Assembly (NCBI RefSeq): GCF_024055665.1
Contig: NZ_JAMXMC010000011.1
Location: 79,741 to 143,740 of the forward strand
DNA from: Ideonella oryzae
GTDB taxonomy: Bacteria; Pseudomonadota; Gammaproteobacteria; Burkholderiales; Burkholderiaceae_C
Length of the DNA stretch: 64,000 nucleotides
Reading direction: 5' to 3'
Within the stretch, counting starts at the first letter, position 1, and each line of letters starts with the position of its first letter. A program made the position numbers and the translations under genes. Shown piece by piece: positions 8,101-16,327 of the stretch. The notes under the pieces were generated by a model, which was not told where the DNA came from, made no database searches, and was given only the letters and a program-made list of their open reading frames with translations.

Positions 8101-9977
8101 GATGTCTTCCGGGCCAGCGTGTCATACCAGTGACCCTCCATCTGCTGGTTGTTGGCAGCGTCCGTCACCGTATTGAGGCGCCCCAGCACCCACAGGTTGG
8201 TGAAGTCCTGATAACCATACAGTTCACGCCGGCTGTAACCGAGGGTGCTGCTCTTGGTCACATCAATGGCGCGTGCAAAGGCGTCATAGGCATTGGCGTG
8301 CCACTTGAAAGTCACACCTTGCAGAGTGATCGCCTTTTCTCGCTCAGGGGTGAATTGCTCGGTGGCAAAATGGTCGCCCTCGGCCTCGCTGAAGCCGACT
8401 TCCTTGGGAAAAGGTTGCCCACCATCGTCTGCCCACGCGGCATAAGTGGTCGTGGTTGTGCGCAGCACCGAGCTACCGTCACCCTCCGCCAGGGCCAACA
8501 ACTGCCCATCGTTGACACCCCACACCGTGCCGAAGGTGTGATCGGTGACCCGCCCTTGCCCATCGGTGACGCGAACTGTCTTGGTGCCGCCGCAGTTGCT
8601 GGTGCAGTTGTCCCAAGAGCCCACCGCGGTCGGGTAGCTGTAAGCCCAGGACAGTCCTGCCAATCCGGGACCGGTGATCTGCTTGGACTTCAGAGAGAGT
8701 TGTGCGAAGTAGCGCGGGTATTGAGAGTAAGTCTCCGTAGGAGACCCGCCCTTGGACAAGCACAACTTGGGAACCTTTGCCCGTCCGTGATTGACACTGC
8801 CCATTTGAAAGGTGCCTGTGGCACCTGACGGATGGCTGATCGTTCCGGTATAAACCGAGGAATATGGTGTCCCCACCGACTCACAGCTGCTGGGAGGCAC
8901 AGAGTAGCTGATGCTCTTCTCGATGCTTCCAAGATTGAAGCCCCACGCGCTTCCATCAGGCAATTGAACCGAAGTCAAAGACCCATTTGTATAGCCGTAC
9001 TTCCACACTCGCGAACCGTCGCTGATTTGGGTGACGATCGGCGAGCCAGAATAAGAGAAGTCCAGACGACGACCGTCGCTTGCAACGATCGAATTTAACT
9101 TATGCGCATCCGATGAGTCCCAGTTATAGGAGACGGTATTCCCAAAACGATCAGTCACCAAGCTAGGCACGATCCAATACTCAGCGGTCATCATCGTCGG
9201 ATTGGCTGCCACCGAAGGCGCGGAATCTCGCCTTTTTCGCCCAGCCAACTCTGCCGATCCAGGGCTGATAGGATAGTTGGGCGCGTACCACTTCATCATG
9301 GTGTCAAAGCGGTAAGTAACCCCCTCCGGCGATACGACGACGAACCCTTCACCCTGACCATTGACCAGATTGATCCCACAGGCAACCTGATACCCCCCAT
9401 GGGTCACAATAGGATATTTGGATGCGTTACCACTCGGAGCCGCCTGATTGGCCGCAGAGCGTTTGACCATTTCTTGATCGCCCTGGCCTGGAACGTAGAG
9501 AAATGTCCCGTGCCAGAAGGATTCACCGAACGCGCCATAGGTTCCACTGGTATCCGTTCCACCGATTGGAACACCGAAGTTCGTGCACCGCGTGTAGGTT
9601 CCTGTGGTGGTCGCCCAACCTTTATTCAGACCAGACGAGAACGTCCCATGGATGTGCGGCACCTCCAACTGCCAGTCACCAAATGAACCCGTCGGGTTGG
9701 TTGAACTGACACTGATTTGGGTCCCGGCAACCAAGCGCCTGCCTGCGGCGACAGGAAGCGCGTTGTTGCCCGGCAGGGAGATATCGGGCTGGACGAACTC
9801 AAGCCCACCATCATACAAATTGACTCGGTCACCGAAGAGATCGGTCCCGTAGCTGGCAATGGTCTTGACGGCCCCAACGCGTTTGTAGGCCTCGTCGTAT
9901 TCATCCGCCAGAGCAACACCATGCCAAGCGGCACAACCGGCCCATGCCAGGACGACAGCACGCATCCAATTTGCCAT
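5172..9977 (-). CDS. RHS-repeat polymorphic toxin with HNH-like C-terminal tip
   Basis: A 1601-residue protein. A signal peptide (residues 1-25) is followed by a long shell of YD/RHS repeats and ends the core with YDPLIGRFLSPDPE around residue 1380. After the conserved DPDGR (about residue 1410) the sequence changes to a variable tip of about 190 residues. This contains a Gly/Ala-rich hydrophobic stretch (about 1435-1485), then a Pro-rich linker, then a small nuclease-like domain with CHTCG, GDHQDP and YPQCRGCSNEQGG. These resemble the paired CxxC knuckles and DH of treble-clef HNH nucleases. The role is inferred: a secreted or contact-delivered toxin cutting nucleic acid in rivals. The tip is AT-richer than the core. 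The RBS is GGGAGAGG. Confidence 0.88.
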   Translation of the reverse strand: MANWMRAVVLAWAGCAAWHGVALADEYDEAYKRVGAVKTIASYGTDLFGDRVNLYDGGLEFVQPDISLPGNNALPVAAGRRLVAGTQISVSSTNPTGSFGDWQLEVPHIHGTFSSGLNKGWATTTGTYTRCTNFGVPIGGTDTSGTYGAFGESFWHGTFLYVPGQGDQEMVKRSAANQAAPSGNASKYPIVTHGGYQVACGINLVNGQGEGFVVVSPEGVTYRFDTMMKWYAPNYPISPGSAELAGRKRRDSAPSVAANPTMMTAEYWIVPSLVTDRFGNTVSYNWDSSDAHKLNSIVASDGRRLDFSYSGSPIVTQISDGSRVWKYGYTNGSLTSVQLPDGSAWGFNLGSIEKSISYSVPPSSCESVGTPYSSVYTGTISHPSGATGTFQMGSVNHGRAKVPKLCLSKGGSPTETYSQYPRYFAQLSLKSKQITGPGLAGLSWAYSYPTAVGSWDNCTSNCGGTKTVRVTDGQGRVTDHTFGTVWGVNDGQLLALAEGDGSSVLRTTTTTYAAWADDGGQPFPKEVGFSEAEGDHFATEQFTPEREKAITLQGVTFKWHANAYDAFARAIDVTKSSTLGYSRRELYGYQDFTNLWVLGRLNTVTDAANNQQMEGHWYDTLARKTSDYEFGFWRGIYTYNADGTMATVTDGAQDAHKIKLTDYYRGVPRTITYPDARTKKSVVNGYGKITALTDEAGYTTNYAYDALGRLKQITYPNDTVSYSPTVVTFAQSTGSEYGVPAGHWVQRLTTGSLVEENYFDGLWRPIISRRYDSANAGGTSRFIVRSFDEDGQPLFESYPMASLTTWSGQYAGTSTLRDVLGRPYQVLASSELGTLKTTIDYLSGFQTRTTNPRSLATTVSYQAYDQPVDTWPVSLVGPLYTNSVTRNNYGNALVVTRSGSFQGSTLQATTNYVYDKYFRLCKVITPGGYAEVQSYDAAGNVAWHADGQSLSSTTDCQQGSVSATAKTSYGYDSRNRLLTTSYGDGVTPNITRTLTPDGLPDTVTKGATAWSYDYNARRLLTTEALTVGGNSYAFTHVYDSLGNTSGLVYPNGTTLNFSPNAFGEATAVGSHVTGVTRYPNGAVSGYSYGNGIKRTVGLNGRYLLQSIKDTGASSPINDSYAYDPNANIASITDSARSGLTTRSMAYDDADRLTGVTSSQQWGAASYTFDPLDNIRTMTRQNQNITLGYNGANRISGLTVNGQAWAVQQDDGGRVTQRGPLVLSWDQEDRLTGVTGPATVGYQYDGLGRRALVTNADGSRLITVYGKDGQLFYKQSLAANGQVSNTTLHAYLDGKLVAEVSNGVVAYVHTDGLGSPVARTNSGAALTQQVQYDPWGDGWAGTNPSAVGYAGHHHDTTTDLVQMQQRYYDPLIGRFLSPDPEPTNANTGENFNRYWYANNNPYRYTDPDGRFSDADCRAMGGNCQSSASSSNGSRRREQLVATGAVLGGTTGTVIAGGCAVASGGVCGLGAPTIIGGSVTAGALIGGLIDRAASWLEGVLLSEGANSNVPSNVGPGPNAGESVPAGPTPRPTKEQQDKINEIGNRDGCHTCGTTTPGTKSGNWVGDHQDPTKLNPDGKPQRYYPQCRGCSNEQGGRIRWLSGV

Positions 9978-9989
9978 GAACGCCTCTCC

Positions 9990-10003
9990 CTCATTTGAAT
10001 GAG
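9990..10003. promoter_or_regulatory. Dyad just upstream of the RHS start
   Basis: CTCATTTGAATGAG is a perfect inverted repeat 12 bp before the start codon, abutting the ribosome binding site. It could be an operator or an RNA hairpin that hides the RBS. There is no direct evidence for either. Confidence 0.3.
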
Positions 10004-10074
10004 TCGGACGTTATGGCAAATCGAAATCAACGGGATCCCCAAAAGGAAGGGGTGTCGGCTTCAGAACGCCAAAC

Positions 10075-11688
10075 TCAAGGTGCCGCCACGCTCCAGCGCC
10101 GCGTCACATCGCCCTGGCTGTTGACGCTCTCGAGGTGCACGCCAAAGCCCCAGAGCCGAGCCACGTGCTTGAGCACCTCCTGCGCACTGTCGTCCAGCGG
10201 CCGGTTGTTGTGCTGGGTGTGGCGCAGGGTCAGGCTGCGGTCGCCGCGCAGGTTGACGTTCCAGACCTGGATGTTGGGCTCGCGCGCGCCCAGGTCGTAC
10301 TGGCGCGAAAGCGCCTCGCGCACCTGGCGGTAGCCGGATTCGTCGTGGATGGCGCTGACCTCCAGCGTGGGCTGGCGGTCGTCGTCGCTGATGGCGAAGA
10401 GGCGGAAGTCGCGCATCAGCTTGGGGCTGAGGAACTGGCCGATGAAGCTCTCGTCCTTGTAGTTGCGCATGGCCTGGTCCAGCGTGGGCAGCCAGGGCTT
10501 GCCGGCGATGTCGGGGAACCAGGCGCGGTCCTCGTCGGTGGGCCGCTCGCAGATGCGCTGGATGTCGGTGTACATCGCAAAGCCCAGCGCGTAGGGGTTC
10601 AGGCCGTTGTAGCCGCGGTCGCCCACCCGGGGCTGGTAGATGACGTTGGTGTGCGATTTGAGCCACTCGATCATCACACCATCGGTGAGGTAGCCGTCGT
10701 CGTACATGGTGTTGAGCAGCCTGTGGTGCCAGAAGGTGGCCCAGCCCTCGTTCATCACCTGGCTCTGGCGCTGGGGGTAGAAGTACTGCGCCACCTTGCG
10801 CACGATGCGCACGATCTCGCGCTGCCAGGCTTCCAGCAGCGGTGCATTCTTTTCGACGAAGTACAGCAGGTTCTCCTCCGGGTCGGCCGGGAAGCGCCGG
10901 GCCTCGGGGGCCTCCTCGGCAGCCTCGGCCTTGCGCGGCAGCGTGCGCCAGAGGTCGTTGACCTGCTGCTGGGCATAGGCCTCGCGGTCCTTGCGCAGCG
11001 CCAGTTCCTCGGCCAGCGACTTCTTGGTCGGTCGGCGGTAGCGGTCCACGCCGTGGTTCTGCAGTGCATGGCAGGAGTCGATGAACTCCTCCACCGTGTC
11101 CACGCCGTAGCGCTCCTCGCACTGGGCCACGTAGTTCTTGGCGTAGACCAGGTAGTCGATGATGGACGAGGCGTCCGTCCACATGCGGAACAGGTAGTTG
11201 CCCTTGAAGAAGCTGTTGTGACCGTAGGCCGCGTGGGCGATGACCAGGGCCTGCATCGCCATCGTGTTCTCCTCCATCAGGTAGCTGATGCAGGGGTTGC
11301 TGTTGATGACGATCTCATAGGCCAAGCCCATGTGGCCACGCTTGTAGTTCTTCTCGGTGGCGATGAATTCCTTGCCGTAGCTCCAATGCCGATAGTTCAC
11401 CGGCATGCCCACGCTGGCATAGGCGTCCATCATCTGCTCGGCGGTGATGATCTCCAGCTGGTTGGGGTAGGTGTCCAGCCCGAAGCGACGCGCGGTGCGG
11501 TCGATCACCTCGTGGTACTGCGTGATCAGCTCGAAGGTCCAGTCGCTGGGGTCGGGCAGCGGATGCTCGGGCCGCGGGCCGGGCGGCAACGGTGCCTGCA
11601 GAGCCAGACGACCCTTGCGACGGTCCTGTCCTTCGGGGATCTTGGCGTGGTCGTCGTGCCAGCGGCGCTCTTGCGAGAAGTCGCTCAT
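10075..11688 (-). CDS. SpoVR family protein (YcgB-like)
   Basis: A 537-residue member of the SpoVR family. It shows the long conserved N-terminal region with WTFELITQYHEVIDRTARRF, NYRHWSYGKEF, INSNPCISYLMEENT, and HAAYGHNSFFKGNYLF. In enterobacteria the homologue YcgB is encoded apart from YeaG/YeaH but acts in the same stationary-phase and nutrient-stress pathway. Here it is the third gene of the operon and its start overlaps the preceding gene by 4 bp (ATGA), indicating translational coupling. The biochemical activity of the family is not established. Confidence 0.92.
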   Translation of the reverse strand: MSDFSQERRWHDDHAKIPEGQDRRKGRLALQAPLPPGPRPEHPLPDPSDWTFELITQYHEVIDRTARRFGLDTYPNQLEIITAEQMMDAYASVGMPVNYRHWSYGKEFIATEKNYKRGHMGLAYEIVINSNPCISYLMEENTMAMQALVIAHAAYGHNSFFKGNYLFRMWTDASSIIDYLVYAKNYVAQCEERYGVDTVEEFIDSCHALQNHGVDRYRRPTKKSLAEELALRKDREAYAQQQVNDLWRTLPRKAEAAEEAPEARRFPADPEENLLYFVEKNAPLLEAWQREIVRIVRKVAQYFYPQRQSQVMNEGWATFWHHRLLNTMYDDGYLTDGVMIEWLKSHTNVIYQPRVGDRGYNGLNPYALGFAMYTDIQRICERPTDEDRAWFPDIAGKPWLPTLDQAMRNYKDESFIGQFLSPKLMRDFRLFAISDDDRQPTLEVSAIHDESGYRQVREALSRQYDLGAREPNIQVWNVNLRGDRSLTLRHTQHNNRPLDDSAQEVLKHVARLWGFGVHLESVNSQGDVTRRWSVAAP

Positions 11689-12968
11689 GTCGTGGCCCCT
11701 TCCTTCTTGAACAGGTCGCGGAAGACCGGGTAGATCTCGGAGGCTTCCACCGCCTTGCGCATCGCAAAGTTCGGATGGCTCTCGCCCAGGCGGGTGTACT
11801 CCTCCCAGAGGTTCTGCTCCTCTTCGGCCACCTGCACGTAGGCGTAGTAGCGGCAGGCGGGCAGCAGCTTCTCGGCCAGCAGCTCACGGCAGCGGCCGCT
11901 GTCGTGGTGCCAGTTGTCACCGTCGCTGGCCTGGGCGCCGTAGATGTTCCACTCGGTGGGGTTGTAGCGCTCGCGGATGATCTGGTCCATCAACTCCAGC
12001 GCGCTGGACACCACGGTGCCCCCGGTCTCGCGGGCGTGGAAGAAGTCGTCCTCGCTCACCTCCTGAGCCTGGGTGTGGTGACGGATGAAGACCAGCTCGA
12101 TCTTCTCGTAGTGGCGGGTGAGGAAGAGGTAGAGCAGGATGAAGAAACGCTTGGAGAGCTCCTTGCGCTGCTCATCCATCGAGCCGGAGACGTCCATCAG
12201 GCAGAACATGACCGCCTTGCTGGTGGGCACCGGCACCCGCACCCGGCTGCGAAAGCGCAGGTCGATCGGATCGAGGAAGGGGATGAGACCCAGCCGGGCC
12301 TTGAGCGCGGCGATGCGCTCCTGCGCCTCCTTGAGCTGCTGCTTGACGGCCGGATCGTCCGGGGGCTGGCGCAACATCTGAGCCACCAGGTCTTCCAGCG
12401 CATGCAGCTCGCGGCGCGATTCGCCACCCAGCGCGATGCGCCGGCCCAATGCGCCGCGCATGGAGCGCACCACATGCAGGTTGTTGGGCGTGCCGTCGCT
12501 GGAGAAGCCGGCCCGGTGGGTCTTCCACTCGGGCGTCTCGGCCAGCTGGGTGCGGATCAGGTGTGGCAGGGCCAGGTCCTCGAAGAAGACCTGCATGAAC
12601 TCTTCCTTGGACAGCGCGAAGGTGAACTCGTCCTCCCCGTCGCCAGAGTCACTGGCCTGGCCCTTGCCCTGCCCTTTGCCGCCTCCGCCCTGCGGGCGCT
12701 GGATGCGGTCGCCCGTCACGTACTCCTGGTTGCCCGGGTGCACCATGTCGCGCTGGCCGCCCGAGCCGTGGTGGAAGACGGGCTCGGAGATGTCCTTCTT
12801 CGGGATGTGCACCTCTTCGCCGCGCTCCAGGTCGCGGATGCCGCGTCCGTCCACCGCGCGGCGCACGGCCTCGCGGATCTGCTGCTTGTAGCGCCGCAGG
12901 AAGCGCTCGCGGTTGCCGATCGACTTGTTCTTGCCCGCAAGCCGACGGTCAATGATCTGCTGCAGCAT
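11685..12968 (-). CDS. YeaH/YhbH family protein (DUF444)
   Basis: A 427-residue DUF444 protein. The N-terminal region is basic (IIDRRLAGKNKSIGNRERFL) and the middle is Gly/Lys-rich. The C-terminal half has a VWA-like fold with CLMDVSGSMDEQ, a MIDAS-type DxSGS motif. In Bacillus YhbH and in E. coli YeaH work with the PrkA kinase in stress and sporulation responses. Placed between prkA and the SpoVR gene, as is typical in proteobacteria, with a 4-bp overlap to the latter. It probably binds a metal and a protein partner. Confidence 0.92.
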   Translation of the reverse strand: MLQQIIDRRLAGKNKSIGNRERFLRRYKQQIREAVRRAVDGRGIRDLERGEEVHIPKKDISEPVFHHGSGGQRDMVHPGNQEYVTGDRIQRPQGGGGKGQGKGQASDSGDGEDEFTFALSKEEFMQVFFEDLALPHLIRTQLAETPEWKTHRAGFSSDGTPNNLHVVRSMRGALGRRIALGGESRRELHALEDLVAQMLRQPPDDPAVKQQLKEAQERIAALKARLGLIPFLDPIDLRFRSRVRVPVPTSKAVMFCLMDVSGSMDEQRKELSKRFFILLYLFLTRHYEKIELVFIRHHTQAQEVSEDDFFHARETGGTVVSSALELMDQIIRERYNPTEWNIYGAQASDGDNWHHDSGRCRELLAEKLLPACRYYAYVQVAEEEQNLWEEYTRLGESHPNFAMRKAVEASEIYPVFRDLFKKEGATT

Positions 12969-13027
12969 CGCATTCCTCGGTCAGACTTCTGGCCCTGGCC
13001 GGCCAACCGGCCGACCAGGGGACCCAA

Positions 13028-14950
13028 TCAGCTGCTCTTGCGCACGCGCAGGTACCACTCGCACAGCAGGCGGACCTGCTTGGGCGTGTAGCCCTTCTGC
13101 ACCATGCGGTCGACGAAGTCCTCGTGCTTCTTGGCCTCGTCGGCACTGGCCTTGGCGTTGAAGCTGATGACCGGCAGCAGCTCCTCGGTGTTGGAGAACA
13201 TCTTTTTCTCGATCACCGAGCGCAGTTTCTCGTAGCTGGTCCAGACCGGGTTCTTGCCCGCGTTGTTGGCTCGCGCGCGCAACACGAAGTTGACGATCTC
13301 GTTGCGGAAGTCCTTGGGGTTGGCAATGCCGGCGGGCTTCTCGATCTTCTCGAGCTCGCCGTTCAGGCTGGCGCGGTCGAAGACCTCGCCGGTGTCGGTG
13401 TCGCGGTACTCCTGGTCCTGGATCCAGTAGTCGGCATAGGTGACGTAGCGGTCGAAGATGTTCTGCCCGTACTCGCTGTAGCTCTCCAGGTAGGCGGTCT
13501 GGATCTCCTTGCCGATGAACTCGGCGTAGCGCGGTGCCAGCAGTTCCTTGATGAAAGCGGTGTACTTCTGCTCGGTCTCGGCCGGGAACTGCTCGCGCTC
13601 GATCTGCTGTTCGAGCACGTACATCAGGTGCACCGGGTTGGCCGCCACCTCCTGGCTGTCGAAGTTGAAGACCTTGGAGATGATCTTGTAGGCGAAGCGG
13701 GTGGAGATGCCGCTCATGCCTTCGTCGACACCGGCGTAATCGCGGTACTCCTGGTAGCTCTTGGCGCGCGGGTCGGTGTCCTTGAGGTTCTCGCCGTCGT
13801 AGACCTGCATCTTGCTGAACAGGCTGGAGTTCTCCGGCTCCTTCAGGCGGGTCAGGATGGCGAACTGGCTCATCATCTTCAGCGTACCGGGCGCGCAGGT
13901 GGCATGGGCCAGCGAGGAGCCCTTGAGCAGCTTCTCGTAGATCTTGACTTCCTCGCTGACGCGCAGGCAGTACGGCACCTTGACGATGTAGATGCGGTCC
14001 AGGAAGGCTTCGTTGTTCTTGTTGTTGCGGAAGGCCTTCCACTCGCTTTCGTTGCTGTGGGCCAGCACCACGCCATCGAAGGGAATGGCACCGAAGCCCT
14101 CCGTGCCCTTGAAGTTGCTTTCCTGCGTGGCCGTCAGCAGCGGATGCAGCACCTTGATCGGCGCCTTGAACATCTCGACGAACTCCAGCAGGCCCTGGTT
14201 GGCCAGGCACAGGCCGCCGCTGTAGCTGTAGGCATCGGGGTCGTCCTGGGCATAGCTCTCGAGCTTGCGGATGTCGACCTTGCCCACCAGGCTGGAGATG
14301 TCCTGGTTGTTCTCGTCACCCGGCTCGGTCTTGGCAATGCCGACCTGCTTGAGGATGCTGGGGTAGCGCTTGACGACCTTGAACTGGCGGATGTCGCCAC
14401 CGTACTCCTCCAGGCGCTTGACGGCCCAGGGGCTCATGATGCGGTTGAGGTAGCGCCGCGGAATGCCGTACTGCTCCTCCAGCAGCGGGCCGTCTTCCTC
14501 GACATCAAACAGCCCCAGCGGCGATTCGTTCACCGGCGAGCCCTTGATGGCGTAGAAGGGCACCTCCTGCATCAGCGCCTTCAGGCGCTCGGCGATGGAG
14601 GACTTGCCACCCCCCACCGGGCCCAGCAGGTAGAGGATCTGCTTCTTCTCCTCCAGCCCTTGCGCGGCATGGCGGAAGTAGGAAACGACCTGCTCGATCG
14701 CGTCCTCCATGCCATAGAACTCGGCGAAGGCCGGGTAGATCTTGATGACCTTGTTGGCGAAGATGCGCGAGAGCCGGTGGTCGTGCCGGGTGTCGACCAT
14801 CTGCGGCTCGCCGATCGCCTGCAGCATGCGCTCAGCGGCCGTGGCATAGGCCAGGGGGTTGCGCTTGCACTCCGCCAGGTAGTCCTCGAGGGACATCTCT
14901 TCCTCGCGGGTGCGCTCGTAGCGGGCGGCAAAGGTGCTGATCACATCCAT
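13028..14950 (-). CDS. prkA: PrkA family serine protein kinase (YeaG-like)
   Basis: 640 residues from the ATG at 14950, matching the size of E. coli YeaG. An AGGAGG RBS sits a few bases upstream, so the longer frame is rejected. The AAA+-like N-terminal domain has a Walker A motif, LLGPVGGGKSS, around residue 110. The PrkA-specific C-terminal domain includes the GMSGISTRFAYKIIS region. It is the first gene of a PrkA-DUF444-SpoVR operon that responds to nutrient stress in other bacteria. A sigma-54-type promoter about 120 bp upstream fits the NtrC/RpoN control known for yeaGH. Confidence 0.93.
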   Translation of the reverse strand: MDVISTFAARYERTREEEMSLEDYLAECKRNPLAYATAAERMLQAIGEPQMVDTRHDHRLSRIFANKVIKIYPAFAEFYGMEDAIEQVVSYFRHAAQGLEEKKQILYLLGPVGGGKSSIAERLKALMQEVPFYAIKGSPVNESPLGLFDVEEDGPLLEEQYGIPRRYLNRIMSPWAVKRLEEYGGDIRQFKVVKRYPSILKQVGIAKTEPGDENNQDISSLVGKVDIRKLESYAQDDPDAYSYSGGLCLANQGLLEFVEMFKAPIKVLHPLLTATQESNFKGTEGFGAIPFDGVVLAHSNESEWKAFRNNKNNEAFLDRIYIVKVPYCLRVSEEVKIYEKLLKGSSLAHATCAPGTLKMMSQFAILTRLKEPENSSLFSKMQVYDGENLKDTDPRAKSYQEYRDYAGVDEGMSGISTRFAYKIISKVFNFDSQEVAANPVHLMYVLEQQIEREQFPAETEQKYTAFIKELLAPRYAEFIGKEIQTAYLESYSEYGQNIFDRYVTYADYWIQDQEYRDTDTGEVFDRASLNGELEKIEKPAGIANPKDFRNEIVNFVLRARANNAGKNPVWTSYEKLRSVIEKKMFSNTEELLPVISFNAKASADEAKKHEDFVDRMVQKGYTPKQVRLLCEWYLRVRKSS

Positions 14951-15080
14951 GTTGACCTCCTGGGCAGGGAAGGCGCAGCCGGGCATGACTCCGGTCAGCG
15001 TCTGGAAAGTTTTGATGGAGTCCCGGCTTGACTCGGCCCGGGCGCCATCAGAGCGTTCCGATCAGGGATGCATTCAGTTC

Positions 15081-15097
15081 AGCAAAGTGCGTGCAAA
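15081..15097 (-). promoter_or_regulatory. Sigma-54 (RpoN) promoter of the prkA operon
   Basis: Read on the minus strand the site is TTTGCACGCACTTTGCT. Compared with the RpoN consensus YTGGCACG-N4-TTGCW it matches everywhere except one base of the -24 GG (TG here), with exact spacing to the -12 GC. Transcription would start near 15071, leaving a leader of about 120 nt before prkA. Expression would need a bacterial enhancer-binding protein. Confidence 0.68.
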
Positions 15098-15307
15098 GAA
15101 GCTTGGGGCCACACCCACCAAAGGAAGGCTGGAATCAAGCGGCCTTTTCTCTCTCAGTTTCAACAGAACTCCTGTTGTGGCTCATCAGCATAAGCCGTGC
15201 CCATGGTGTCTGCCCGGCAGCAAGACCTTCAGGGTCTTTGCCAACGTACAGCCATGAGGCCATCCTCTCGCCGAACGCGCCGCGCGGCAAGAGGGTTGAC
15301 GTCGATG

Positions 15308-15326
15308 ACACGGGGTTGACCCGTGT
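15308..15326. promoter_or_regulatory. Dyad, candidate enhancer site upstream of the prkA promoter
   Basis: ACACGGG-GTTGA-CCCGTGT is a perfect 7-bp inverted repeat about 245 bp upstream of the predicted RpoN start. Neither side has a T-run, so it is a poor terminator. Its distance suits an enhancer-binding protein, but it could equally be a chance hairpin. Confidence 0.35.
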
Positions 15327-15354
15327 GGAAGACCCCAAAGGCCGGCGAGCGAGC

Positions 15355-16263
15355 TCAGCGCTCGGTGAGGCCCAGCTTGTCCAGCAGGCCCGAGAGCTCG
15401 TCGAGCGAGGCGAAGCGGATGGCGACCTCGCCCTGCTCGCCGCGACGCGTCTTGCGTTGCACACGGATCTCCACCTGGGCCGTGAGCAGATCCGCCAGTT
15501 GCTCCTCCAGTCGCACGATGTCGCGCGACTTCTCAGACGCGGCCTTGCCGCTGGCGGGTTTCTCCGGCTGCAGCGCCTTGGTGGCCAGCTTCTCGGCATC
15601 GCGCACCGACAGCTTCCGGGCCACCACCTCGTTGGCGGTGAGGATCTGCTGGGCCGCGGCCAGGGGCAGCAGGGCCCGGGCGTGGCCCATGTCCAGGTCA
15701 CCGGCCATCAACATCTTCTGCACCGGCTCGGCCAGGTTCAACAGGCGCAGCAGGTTGGACGCCGCGCTGCGCGAGCGGCCCACCGACTGGGCCGCCTGCT
15801 CGTGCGTCAAGCCGAACTCGTCGACCAGACGCTTGAGGCCCTGGGCCTCTTCCAGCGGGTTCAGGTCCTCACGCTGGATGTTCTCGATCAGGGCCATGAC
15901 GGCCGCGGCTTCGTCCGGCACGGCCTTGACCAGCACCGGCACCTCGTTCAGCCCGGCCAGCTGAGCGGCACGGAAGCGGCGCTCGCCGGCGATGATCTCG
16001 TAGCGCTGCTGCACCGGATCGCCCACCGGACGCACCAAAATGGGCTGCATGATGCCCTGGCTCTTGATGCTCTCGGCCAGTTCGTAGAGTGAACCCTCGT
16101 CCATGCGGGTGCGCGGCTGGTACTTGCCGGCCTGCATCTGGGCGATCTTCAGGACGCTGGGCGGGCCTTCGCGACCGGCCTCGCGTGCGGGGGCTTCGGT
16201 GACCTTGGGACCCAACAGGGCCTCCAGCCCCATCCCGAGGCCCTTGGGTTTCTTGCTTGCCAT
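15355..16263 (-). CDS. parB: Chromosome partitioning protein ParB
   Basis: 302 residues from the ATG that begins MASKKPKGLGMGLEALLG, the usual ParB N-terminus; an alternative start lies three codons upstream. The ParB/Srx CTPase domain includes QPRTRMDEGSLYELAESIKSQGIMQPI and YEIIAGERRFRAAQ. A central HTH (THEQAAQSVGRSRSAASNLLRLL) reads parS, and a C-terminal dimerisation domain follows. It binds the parS sites near mnmG and loads ParB and SMC near the origin. Unlike the usual compact parAB arrangement, it is separated from parA by about 3.3 kb. Confidence 0.96.
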   Translation of the reverse strand: MASKKPKGLGMGLEALLGPKVTEAPAREAGREGPPSVLKIAQMQAGKYQPRTRMDEGSLYELAESIKSQGIMQPILVRPVGDPVQQRYEIIAGERRFRAAQLAGLNEVPVLVKAVPDEAAAVMALIENIQREDLNPLEEAQGLKRLVDEFGLTHEQAAQSVGRSRSAASNLLRLLNLAEPVQKMLMAGDLDMGHARALLPLAAAQQILTANEVVARKLSVRDAEKLATKALQPEKPASGKAASEKSRDIVRLEEQLADLLTAQVEIRVQRKTRRGEQGEVAIRFASLDELSGLLDKLGLTER

Positions 16264-16327
16264 GCGGCGCATTGTCCGCGATCGGCAGCCTGCGGCCCTG
16301 CGGGCTGGCGCAAGAGGCTTGCGCGGC

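Larger units (their letters stand above)
14951..15354. other. Intergenic region parB-prkA (404 bp)
   Basis: No convincing gene is seen. The stretch holds the leader and sigma-54 promoter of prkA and, further upstream, a 19-bp dyad at 15308-15326 that may be an activator site. No clear intrinsic terminator for parB was found here. Confidence 0.6.

Noticed and set aside
5709..8828. Long plus-strand open frames across the RHS gene
   Set aside because: They are antisense shadows of the RHS reading frame; no start signal or domain is seen.
5750..9900. Repeated motifs that could suggest a repeat array
   Set aside because: They are YD/RHS protein repeats in one reading frame, not a CRISPR array or DNA satellite.
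15308..15326. Hairpin as terminator of parB
   Set aside because: The stem has no T-run on the minus strand side and lies within 30-50 bp of the stop without other terminator features; kept only as a possible enhancer dyad.
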